Positions 52,188 through 60,420 of a stretch of DNA of 64,000 nt are shown piece after piece. Source of the DNA: Oscillibacter sp. (GTDB lineage Bacteria; Bacillota; Clostridia; Oscillospirales; Oscillospiraceae); contig JAAVHC010000068.1 of NCBI GenBank assembly GCA_014799925.1, positions 36,079 to 100,078 on the forward strand. Reading direction: 5' to 3'. The notes below the pieces were generated by a model. It had not been told where the DNA came from. It saw only the letters and a list, made by a program, of their open reading frames with translations, and searched no databases. Made by a program: the position numbers and the translations under genes. Numbering within the stretch: position 1 is the first letter of the stretch; the number at the start of each line of letters is the position of its first letter.

Positions 52188-53828
52188 ATGGCAGAGCTTA
52201 TGAAGAACCAACTCTATACCGTGACCATCACCGGCTACACCGCCGAGGGCCTGGGCGTGGCCCGGATCGGAGGCCGGGTGGTCTTCGTCCACAACGCCGT
52301 GCGGGGAGAGGAATGTACGGTCCGCGTCCTGAAGGTGCTGAAGAATGTGGCTTTCGCCCGTGTGGAGGACATTCTGGTGGGCTCCCCCGCCCGGCGGGAG
52401 CCGGACTGCCCCCACTATCCCGCCTGCGGCGGGTGTGACTTCCGGCACCTCAGCTACGCCGAGGAGCTGGAGGCCAAGCGGGCGCGGGTGGAGGACGCCC
52501 TGCGCCGGGTGGGCGGCGCGGACATCGCCCTGGAGGAAATCCTGGGCGCGGAATCCGCGGACGGATACCGCAACAAGTCTCAGTTCCCCGTCAGTCCCAA
52601 GGGGCGGCTGGGATTCTACCGCGCCCGGAGCCATGACGTGGTGCCCGCTCTGGACTGCCGCCTTCAGACACCCCAGGCCAACGCCGCGGCGGCGGCGGCG
52701 GAGGACTATATGCGGGAATTTCACGTACCGGCCTACGACGAGAGGACCCATACGGGACTGCTGCGGCACGTCTATGTGCGCACGGATCATCTGGGTCAGA
52801 GCCTGGTCTGCCTGGCGGTGAACGGGGAGAGGCTGCCCCATGAGGAGGGGCTGGTCCGTCGCATCCGGACGGCCTGCCCGGAGACCGTCGGCGTGGTACT
52901 CAATACCAATATGGAAAAAACGAATGTGGTGCTGGGCGGCATCTACCGGACGCTGTGGGGGACGGATATGCTGACAGACTCCCTCTGCGGCTTGAAATTC
53001 CGGCTGTCTGTTCCGTCCTTTTATCAGGTCAACCGTGTTCAGGCGGAGCGGCTGTACGGCAAGGCTGTGGAGTTCGCGGACCTCACCGGCGCGGAAACGG
53101 TGCTGGACCTCTACTGCGGCGCGGGCACCATCACTCTGACGATGGCCCGGCGCGCCGGGCATGTCATCGGCGCGGAGATCGTGCCGGAGGCCGTTGAGAA
53201 CGCCAGGGAGAACGCCCGGATGAACGGCGCCGTCAATGCGGATTTTTTCTGCGGCGACGCCGGGGACGTGGCCCGGATGCTTGCGGCTCAGCGGCTGCGG
53301 CCGGATGTGGTAGTGGCGGACCCGCCCCGGAAGGGACTGGAGGAGGGCGTGATTTCCACAATTGCCTCCATGTCGCCGGACCGGGTGGTGTACGTCTCCT
53401 GCGACCCCGGCACCCTGGCGCGGGACGTGAAGCGGTTCGCCGGGTGCGGCTATATCGCCCGGCGGGCTGCGGCGGTGGACATGTTTCCAAGGACAAGGCA
53501 CGTCGAGACGGTTGTTTGTCTGTCCCAACAAAAGCCGGATGATGTAATCCGTGTCGGATTAGACCTGGATGAACTGGAGGTCACTCCCGCGGAAAGTAAA
53601 GCGACATATGGGGAGATCAAGGCTTATGTGTGGAAGAAGTTTGGATTGAAGGTGTCCAGCTTATATATCTCCCAGGTCAAGCGCAAATGCGGGTTAGAGG
53701 TTGGCGAGAATTACAATTTGCCAAAGTCAGAGAACGCAAAGCAACCCCAGTGCCCACCAGAAAAGGAAAAGGCGATTGTAGAAGCATTGAAGCATTTCCA
53801 AATGATTGAAGGGAGTGACCACATATGA
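52188..53828 (+). CDS. rlmD: 23S rRNA (uracil-C5)-methyltransferase, RumA/RlmD type, with foreign C-terminal tail
   Basis: A SAM-dependent m5U methyltransferase (546 aa). A TRAM domain (about 5-62) is followed by an iron-sulphur Cys set in CPHYPACGGCDF (about 77-88). The SAM motif is DLYCGAGTITLTMA, with VVADPPRKGLE and the catalytic Cys in VSCDPGTLARD. Normal family members end shortly after the HVET element (residues 438-441). Here about 105 residues follow, including TYGEIKAYV and SLYISQVKRKCGLEVG, encoded by AT-richer DNA. I recall this tail from other clostridial mobile regions. The gene looks like the junction where an integrated element replaced the native 3' end. The start follows GGGAGG. 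Which uracil it modifies is unproven. Confidence 0.88.
   Translation: MAELMKNQLYTVTITGYTAEGLGVARIGGRVVFVHNAVRGEECTVRVLKVLKNVAFARVEDILVGSPARREPDCPHYPACGGCDFRHLSYAEELEAKRARVEDALRRVGGADIALEEILGAESADGYRNKSQFPVSPKGRLGFYRARSHDVVPALDCRLQTPQANAAAAAAEDYMREFHVPAYDERTHTGLLRHVYVRTDHLGQSLVCLAVNGERLPHEEGLVRRIRTACPETVGVVLNTNMEKTNVVLGGIYRTLWGTDMLTDSLCGLKFRLSVPSFYQVNRVQAERLYGKAVEFADLTGAETVLDLYCGAGTITLTMARRAGHVIGAEIVPEAVENARENARMNGAVNADFFCGDAGDVARMLAAQRLRPDVVVADPPRKGLEEGVISTIASMSPDRVVYVSCDPGTLARDVKRFAGCGYIARRAAAVDMFPRTRHVETVVCLSQQKPDDVIRVGLDLDELEVTPAESKATYGEIKAYVWKKFGLKVSSLYISQVKRKCGLEVGENYNLPKSENAKQPQCPPEKEKAIVEALKHFQMIEGSDHI
53499..53512 (+). other. Candidate integration (att) core of a mobile island in rlmD
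   Basis: The codons CAC GTC GAG ACG (HVET) lie where composition switches from GC-rich to AT-rich. The conserved 3' end of rumA-type genes at these codons is a known ICE insertion site in streptococci (from memory). No second copy is inside the window, because the island's right end lies beyond it. Confidence 0.45.
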
Positions 53829-54070
53829 GGGAACTTCTCTCCTGCGAGTTCAATATGGATACTGCCTGCGTGGAACTGCGGTATGCTGATGGTGTTATGA
53901 TTTCCATTGATTGTGCCGCTGTGGAGAATGAGGTCGCGCATAATATATACCAGCGTTCGGAGCTGGACTACTTGATTTTCAATAAACCGCTAGAGTATGC
54001 GCAACTGATACTCGGCGGTGATTTGGAGGAATATGTCCAGGGTGCGCCGGAACATCGGTTGACAGATTGA
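53825..54070 (+). CDS. Small island protein (DUF6061-like)
   Basis: An 81-aa acidic protein, with LLSCEFNMDTACVELRYADG and MISIDCAAVENEVA at the N-terminal half and SELDYLIFNKPLEYAQLIL after. It closely resembles small proteins (DUF6061) that I remember as common in clostridial conjugative elements; the function is unknown. The start ATG overlaps the preceding stop (ATGA) and follows AAGGGAG, so it is coupled to the methyltransferase tail. This supports the idea that both come from the inserted element. Confidence 0.7.
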   Translation: MRELLSCEFNMDTACVELRYADGVMISIDCAAVENEVAHNIYQRSELDYLIFNKPLEYAQLILGGDLEEYVQGAPEHRLTD

Positions 54071-54082
54071 GAATAAGTGTGG

Positions 54083-54118
54083 CAGAACCCACCGGTAAAC
54101 AACGATCGGTGGGTTCTG
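54083..54118. terminator. Bidirectional hairpin between island genes
   Basis: The perfect 12-bp stem CAGAACCCACCG/CGGTGGGTTCTG with a 12-nt loop lies between two convergent genes. T-runs are poor, so termination is inferred from position. Confidence 0.65.
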
Positions 54119-54163
54119 TATCATTCCAGTTCGCAACCAGGAGTTCCAAGATGATAGTCTGTT

Positions 54164-57100
54164 TCAAATGTTATCGAGAATCTTTTGGACAGCATATGGC
54201 TTGGCGTACTTAATATAAGCATCGCTCACAAAGATAGTATCTCTAGCATGTGGTTCAACCCACATTGCCGGGTAAATAACAACTTTCTTTGCGCTTCTTC
54301 GCCCAATTGCGGTGATTTCACCATCGGAAACAATTTCGCAGCCTGATTGCTTAAGAATATTCGCCAAGGGCATGATCATGTTAATCTGTGTCTCTTGTTT
54401 GATAGGAGATGCCTTTATTCCATCAACACCCCATTTGAGAAGTTGAAGCGCAGCAAAGCGGTCAAGCATGCCATGTACATACTGGTTTCTGTAATGCTTC
54501 AGGCATTTGGAACACGCAGATCCGCAATCACAGGAGCTTAACAGCTCCTTCATATCAGATAGTAGTTCGGCAATTGCATCGGCTACACTAACAGCATAAC
54601 CAGCGCCGCTTGATAGGCTATCGTAAAGATAGATATCGACGTAGGAGGCTTCAGATCCAGTTCTGAGACGATAACCCGTGACAAGTTCGGTGAATTCAAC
54701 ATCAAGCTTTTTACTTGCTACCAGTCGCAGTGCTTCAGCTAAGGATTGAGCTGCACGGCTAAGCCACGGACTATCATTCCGGCGCACATCAATAATCTTG
54801 TCATCAATCATAAACTCAAGAACCAACATATCAGTTATGAAGTCATAGCCAAGATTCACATTGAAGGAATTACTATGGCGACATCTGCTTCGAGCATACT
54901 TCGATTTGTACGGTCTGTTAACGTCATTAAGAACAGAAATATCGTTACCCGGCATGGCTGCACCACAGTCCTTACAAACCATGAAACCCTTGTCATCTGA
55001 TCCCTTGTTCAGCATGATGATTCGCTGATTTGTCCGTGAAGCAATTCGTATGTTTTTGCAGCCTGGGGCAAGTCTCATTACTTCCGCATCGGGCAGGGTT
55101 GAATACAGAGGCCGCTGTACGGCTGTATACTCTTCTGATAGCTGAACATCTGGTATTGCCTCAGCATTTTTTGGTGCAAAGCCCCAAGGGCGCATCATTT
55201 CCCGAGTGATTTTCAAATCACTATTCCCGCAGAATGGACAACACTTTGTATTCTCTTCCATCAGTCCAAACCAGCCGCACTCAGCACAAGAGATAACCTG
55301 TTTCACATAATTGGGGTCTTCTGTGTAGGCACGCGCCGGAGTTAATGCTTGCCCATGACGGCGTTCACTTCCAGGATAGTAGAATCCGCCAATCTGATAG
55401 GTTTGTTTATCAACAACAATTGCCCTGCCAGGAGCATATTCTCCAATAGCTACATCAAGTCCGCGGTCAACCTCATAGAGAATCTTCCCGTACATATTCG
55501 GGATGTAGGTACTTACGACATTCTTTGGAAATGAATATGTTGGAATGATTCCTTCTTCATAGAGAGCGTCCAGGAGAACTTTTGCATCGCCTTCTTTAGC
55601 GCCTTCATCTACGCCAAAGAGCTCGGGGTGAGCCTGGCATTTTTCTTTAAGTGTATCAAAAGCCTCTTTGAGTTCATCCCCAAACATCGAATAATGAAAT
55701 GTTGCTCCGATAGGCAAAAGAAGCCTGTCCTTATCAATGTTGTAGGAAGCAAGATAGTTCTTGAAACTGTCAAGGAAATCCTGGAGGAAAATGGCTGCGG
55801 GGGCTGTATCGAGGCTCATATGATTTTCTGCGAGGTACTCCTGTAGGATAACCATAGCCAGATGGCGTTGGAGGAGTTTCTCGCTTCGTATATCTATCCA
55901 GGGTCTTCGAGGATCGCCGCGGAACATGGGAATCGGATCATTGAAGTACAATGTATCATGCGGACCATCTTCACAGAAGGTAACGATTGTAGATAAACTG
56001 GATCCACGTCGGCCTGCTCGGCCTGCTCGCTGTTGATAGTTTTCACGCATTGGAGGAATATTTCGCAGGCCAACTGCAACTAGGGAGCCAATATCAATAC
56101 CAACTTCCATGGTGGTTGTACTGCTTAGAATATCGACAGGCGTTTCACCATCTTGGATCAAGTCCTGGAAACGCAACTCATATTGTTCCGTCTTACTCCA
56201 GAGGTCATCACGCTGGTCTTTGTGTGAAAGCTGGGCGGTATGTTCTTCTGTATCAATTACATGGATCGGCTCACCTTGAAGAGCGTCAGCAACCGGCTTT
56301 CTCCAGAAGCTAAGTGCTTCGTATTCCTCAAATCCCATCTTATGGATGTGCGTGGAACCACAGCTTGGGCATTTGCCTTTTAGGGTGAAGGGTGTCAACT
56401 CAGAACACTGCTCACACTTATGCCATACATGTGTAACATCAAAACGCGCTTTTACTCTGGAAAGATCAATGTACAGTTTGCCATTATCAGGCTGTGCTGA
56501 GTCAAGGAACGCTTCTTTCAATACTCGTTTCCATGTCATCTCGGTTCCATTTCCATCGCTCCAACCCATGACCTCTCGGATGACCTTCGAAAATCCCCAA
56601 TCTTTATCGAGCCCATAACCACCGTAATTTGGGCGAACCTTCAATCGAACTGTATCATTAATGGTATGGCCAAGGGCAGAAGACATATCACAAACCGATA
56701 GGATCCAAGCATTGAAGAAATCAATAAACTCTTCATCAGTGACTGTTACATGATTTTCCTCAAGAGCATCAACAGCATCAAAAAGGGCCTGATCGGTAGG
56801 TTCAATCCAACTCGTAGCGGAGTCGTACAAAGTATTATAGCCTCCAGCGAACAATCGAAGAAGGTATTCCTGCATCTGTAAAGGCGCGTTTGCAATAGTA
56901 AATCGCGGAGCGTACTCTCTTTTCCGTTTTACGCATCGATTGTAATTATTCAGCGCAAAAGTACAATCTTCAGCGAATTTTATGCGTTCGTCGGCATGGA
57001 ACATCTGCACATGATGCTGACCAGCTGCAAGACAGAAATAATCGTACAGCGTATTCATGGATTGCTCGACTGTCTGCTCCTCCATTGTTTTGATTGCTAT

Positions 57101-59410
57101 TGCAAACAACTGCCTTGCAGCAGAAATATCCGAAGCATCAGACATATCTCTAGCCAGTTTTGCCGCACGTTGACGGCTATCAGAAAAAAGCAAAACTTTA
57201 CGTCCTTCGTTAGGAAACCGATCAGGATCACCATCTTTTCCTGGTACAGCAGGTTGCAGTTGGAACTGCGACTTAATCAAGTTGAAGAAAGACTGATTAC
57301 CTCGAGTGCTAAATGAGGTAAGCTGCGATGTAGAAAGTTGATGTCTGCAATGTGGGCAAGTCGGGAAGGTAATGATCTGTGGTCTGCCTTTTGCAGAGTA
57401 GTTGCAGTAGTACAGCTTTCTAATCCATGACTTGCCCGCGGAAGAGTCATCTGCAAAATTGACAAACCCGCTCTTGACATCAAGATAGCATGGCTTGATG
57501 GCGTTTTTACCCTGTTTTGCAGGCAGTTCAAAATCCTCAGTTGGGATAAACAGATGCACTTCTTTCATCCTGCGATCCATTAATTGACCGGGGTAGCGCC
57601 AAAGATATACATTTCCATGAAGTTCTGAGTCATCTTCAAGGACATAGCCCTTGAAGAATAGCGCACCACAACGTCTGTCATTGTAAAGTTCATATACAAC
57701 ACTGCCACAATGGGGACAAGTCAAATTGCCATCAGACAAATATACCTCACCTAAAGTGAGACCTCCGTCCGAATGAGAACAGTTGCAGTTTGCATTGGTA
57801 CAGGCATAAACCCCGGAAATACCCTTGAAAAGCATGTGCATACGTGCGGGGAAAAGAACAGACCCCTTGACATTTTTCGCAAGTGGTGCAATTGCCAGAA
57901 GGACTCCGACCGCTTTTAATGCATTTTCCTGACTGAGATCTGGGAAGATACCGGAAGACAATTCTCCTAGGGATACTGCATTTCCGCGACAATACTTGAT
58001 AAGTTCATGAAATGGGCGATAATAGACTAGATTGTCATACATCCAGTTACAGATCGCTTCCAAGGAGTCAATACTATGGTCAAAACCTTCCAACTGACAC
58101 CAGAACGACAAGAGCGCGGAAAGCTTTAATTCATCCTTGTCCTCAAATTCACCGGGATCTGCGTTTAGGAGAAGCTCGGCGGGTATGTCATACTTTAATT
58201 GACCATCAATGACTTCTCTTTCACCGGTGAGATAACAGAACTGGGTCGCTATGTCGGAAGCGGTAAGCTCATTTGCAAACTTCATTACTGAATCAACATC
58301 CTGCTGATTCTTGTTGGGCATACTTGCGGTAGTGAGTATAAATTGCACACGGTCACGGCTAATGCCGAGCTTATGGAATAGTCTGCGAATCAGCAGCGCA
58401 ACTTCACCGCCCGATGAACCACGATACATATGTGCTTCATCAATAACAAACAGCAATTTGCTCTCGCTGTCCGAAACAAGCCACTTACGAGTATCGTTCC
58501 AGATTTTCTGTTCTCTGGGGCGTAGCAACATATATTCCAGCATAGAATAGTTTGTGATGAGAATGTCTGGGCAGAACTGCTGCATTTCAAAGCGGGTTAT
58601 TAACTCTGCATCCTCATCGTTTGGAATATGCCTACTCTCATGAAGCCCTTGCAGAAATTGATTCATATCTGCCTTCGCAGGTATCTTTCCTTCCTTGAGG
58701 AGGTGATTGAAAAATTCTTTTTCAGAATCACTTTGGGGAAAAGACATTCTTGCCAAGGTTTTTTCGAGTTTTCTGTCTTGCTCTGTAGAAGGCTGAACTC
58801 CAGGGTATGGGGTTCGACCAGTATACATACCAAATTGGGGGCGGCGAGCTTCATGACCGCAGGTGTTTCTGAATATCTTGATAAATTTCTTGTCAGGATC
58901 TCCAATCATCTTTCTGAGTCGGCTAACTTGATCTGAAACCAGGGCATTCATGGGATACATAACAATTGTACGAACACCTCGTTTTGCCCATGATTCCGTG
59001 GAGTTTCTTGCCTCGGTAGCCATCTTCGCAAGAAGTGGCCACATAAAACACTCAGTTTTACCAGAACCAGTACCTGTTGATACAAACAGGTCTTCGCCTC
59101 TGGTTGCTGCTTCAAGCGCAGATATCTGGTGAGCAAATGGAGATGGGAAAACCCCGATACCTGCTTCTGCCAACTGCAAGAAATAATCTTTCATCCAAGG
59201 TTCTATGGACGCTGTTTCAATACCGTTTTGAACTGTAACATATGCTGGAGATGACTCAATAAATGGTTTCTGGTAAAGCAATCCCTCGTCATCAATATGA
59301 TTGCTTAAGGCAGAGAGCAGGAGGGGAGACTTTCCGAAATACTGTGATTTGATATAGTCTTCCAACTCCGTTCGCAATTGCTTATGAACAAAATTGGCTC
59401 CATTTGGCAT
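54164..59410 (-). CDS. Large DEAH helicase with zinc ribbons and DUF1998 (DruE/DISARM-like)
   Basis: A 1748-aa SF2 helicase. A Q-motif-like FPSPFAHQ (88-95) is followed by Walker A TGTGSGKT (112-119), DEAH (324-327) and motif III-like TTAS (360-363). The long middle region includes zinc-ribbon pairs (CPHCGS, CPHCRH, CEQC/CPSC). Helicase lobe 2 has LLFSDSRQRAAKLARDM, SSTTTMEVGIDIG and QRAGRAGRRG. A further ribbon (CAECGW, CPFCGN) precedes a C-terminal DUF1998-type block with YLYDSLSSGAGYA and the Cys cluster CDCGSACSKCLKHYRNQ. This architecture is shared by DruE of Druantia and by DISARM/MrfA-type helicases acting on DNA. The start overlaps the upstream stop (TGATG) after a GAGGGGGG site. It is AT-rich, the last gene of a four- or five-gene operon, and defence function is inferred. 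Confidence 0.85.
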   Translation of the reverse strand: MPNGANFVHKQLRTELEDYIKSQYFGKSPLLLSALSNHIDDEGLLYQKPFIESSPAYVTVQNGIETASIEPWMKDYFLQLAEAGIGVFPSPFAHQISALEAATRGEDLFVSTGTGSGKTECFMWPLLAKMATEARNSTESWAKRGVRTIVMYPMNALVSDQVSRLRKMIGDPDKKFIKIFRNTCGHEARRPQFGMYTGRTPYPGVQPSTEQDRKLEKTLARMSFPQSDSEKEFFNHLLKEGKIPAKADMNQFLQGLHESRHIPNDEDAELITRFEMQQFCPDILITNYSMLEYMLLRPREQKIWNDTRKWLVSDSESKLLFVIDEAHMYRGSSGGEVALLIRRLFHKLGISRDRVQFILTTASMPNKNQQDVDSVMKFANELTASDIATQFCYLTGEREVIDGQLKYDIPAELLLNADPGEFEDKDELKLSALLSFWCQLEGFDHSIDSLEAICNWMYDNLVYYRPFHELIKYCRGNAVSLGELSSGIFPDLSQENALKAVGVLLAIAPLAKNVKGSVLFPARMHMLFKGISGVYACTNANCNCSHSDGGLTLGEVYLSDGNLTCPHCGSVVYELYNDRRCGALFFKGYVLEDDSELHGNVYLWRYPGQLMDRRMKEVHLFIPTEDFELPAKQGKNAIKPCYLDVKSGFVNFADDSSAGKSWIRKLYYCNYSAKGRPQIITFPTCPHCRHQLSTSQLTSFSTRGNQSFFNLIKSQFQLQPAVPGKDGDPDRFPNEGRKVLLFSDSRQRAAKLARDMSDASDISAARQLFAIAIKTMEEQTVEQSMNTLYDYFCLAAGQHHVQMFHADERIKFAEDCTFALNNYNRCVKRKREYAPRFTIANAPLQMQEYLLRLFAGGYNTLYDSATSWIEPTDQALFDAVDALEENHVTVTDEEFIDFFNAWILSVCDMSSALGHTINDTVRLKVRPNYGGYGLDKDWGFSKVIREVMGWSDGNGTEMTWKRVLKEAFLDSAQPDNGKLYIDLSRVKARFDVTHVWHKCEQCSELTPFTLKGKCPSCGSTHIHKMGFEEYEALSFWRKPVADALQGEPIHVIDTEEHTAQLSHKDQRDDLWSKTEQYELRFQDLIQDGETPVDILSSTTTMEVGIDIGSLVAVGLRNIPPMRENYQQRAGRAGRRGSSLSTIVTFCEDGPHDTLYFNDPIPMFRGDPRRPWIDIRSEKLLQRHLAMVILQEYLAENHMSLDTAPAAIFLQDFLDSFKNYLASYNIDKDRLLLPIGATFHYSMFGDELKEAFDTLKEKCQAHPELFGVDEGAKEGDAKVLLDALYEEGIIPTYSFPKNVVSTYIPNMYGKILYEVDRGLDVAIGEYAPGRAIVVDKQTYQIGGFYYPGSERRHGQALTPARAYTEDPNYVKQVISCAECGWFGLMEENTKCCPFCGNSDLKITREMMRPWGFAPKNAEAIPDVQLSEEYTAVQRPLYSTLPDAEVMRLAPGCKNIRIASRTNQRIIMLNKGSDDKGFMVCKDCGAAMPGNDISVLNDVNRPYKSKYARSRCRHSNSFNVNLGYDFITDMLVLEFMIDDKIIDVRRNDSPWLSRAAQSLAEALRLVASKKLDVEFTELVTGYRLRTGSEASYVDIYLYDSLSSGAGYAVSVADAIAELLSDMKELLSSCDCGSACSKCLKHYRNQYVHGMLDRFAALQLLKWGVDGIKASPIKQETQINMIMPLANILKQSGCEIVSDGEITAIGRRSAKKVVIYPAMWVEPHARDTIFVSDAYIKYAKPYAVQKILDNI

Positions 59411-60420
59411 CAGATTGTCCCCCCTCTAAATTCATATCCCTCATCGGATAAAATTTCCTTGATGGCTGTAAAGACTTCTGCTGAGAGCTTGCGCCTAAAA
59501 TCGCATGGGAGTGATGTGCATGTCTCGGGCCAGCTGTAGAGTTTCAAAAACTCGAGTTCACGCGGTGGGAGCAAATAGTTCATACGAACATGGACTAATG
59601 CTCCATCCTCGAAATACTCTATTGGCGGCAATGCTCCACAGGTTGAGAGGCAGGCGCATGCAAGCGATCTGTAATTGTAGGACTCAACCTGCCACTGCAG
59701 GAGCGGGCTGACTTCTATCGTTGCATCGGAATAGCGGTAAAGATAGTATAATGGTGAACCTTTCATTCCGGTTCGAAGAATCGAAACCGTACCAGTCGTA
59801 TCCGGTTTGTTTACCCAGTACCCTTGAGAGAAGGGTGGTTTTAAGCGAAGGTACTCTGTATTTTGCTCAAACAACAGATTAGTTTCCCAGGACGCAGTAG
59901 ATAGCGTTGCGCCCCAAAATGCCTGTAAAGTCTCATGCTCAAGGCCGAACATTGTTTTTACCCTATCTGGATTTGTTGCTCCATTCTGTTTTGAATAAAG
60001 GCCTATACCAGATACATAAGAGATATTATCTAGGGCAATACCTCTTTGAAATAGAATGCCCCCGAACGGTTCTTCATGCTTCATCGATGGAGCTATCCGG
60101 TTGGGGCAGTGATAAACCACCCCTGTATTTAAGAATTGGTTTGCAATCTCATCTTCGAGTTCTTCAGAAACATATGGTAAGCTGCCAGAAAGCTCTGGGT
60201 ACATTGATTTGTAATTTGCAAACATACTGCGGACTTTTCTTTTTAGGTGCACAATGGAAATGGAATCTTCTTCCGAGTCGTCCCAAAGCGAAGCATAAGC
60301 CATCATTCCACAGATACTATAAACTACACGAGTTTTCCAATCATTTTCTGTTTCCTGTGTTCCTTTATGAATGTGGTATTTGAGTGCTACTGTTGAAAGC
60401 AGTCCGTTATATTTGTTCAT
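59410..60420 (-). CDS. Unknown protein of the helicase operon (336 aa)
   Basis: No family recognised. The protein is soluble, with no signal or membrane helix. The N-terminal third is helical (about 1-100), the centre is rich in Trp/Tyr/Phe and Gly, and a Cys pair lies in ACACLSTCGALPP (about 254-266). Start and stop each overlap the neighbours by one base (TGATG both sides). An AGGAG site lies in the end of the 875-aa gene, so it is tightly coupled between the 875-aa protein and the helicase. Such packing suggests a fixed-ratio partner of the helicase complex. Confidence 0.8.
   Translation of the reverse strand: MNKYNGLLSTVALKYHIHKGTQETENDWKTRVVYSICGMMAYASLWDDSEEDSISIVHLKRKVRSMFANYKSMYPELSGSLPYVSEELEDEIANQFLNTGVVYHCPNRIAPSMKHEEPFGGILFQRGIALDNISYVSGIGLYSKQNGATNPDRVKTMFGLEHETLQAFWGATLSTASWETNLLFEQNTEYLRLKPPFSQGYWVNKPDTTGTVSILRTGMKGSPLYYLYRYSDATIEVSPLLQWQVESYNYRSLACACLSTCGALPPIEYFEDGALVHVRMNYLLPPRELEFLKLYSWPETCTSLPCDFRRKLSAEVFTAIKEILSDEGYEFRGGTI

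Noticed and set aside
54347..57316. Short plus-strand frames opposite the helicase
   Set aside because: All lie antisense to a clear coding sequence and lack ribosome sites and motifs.
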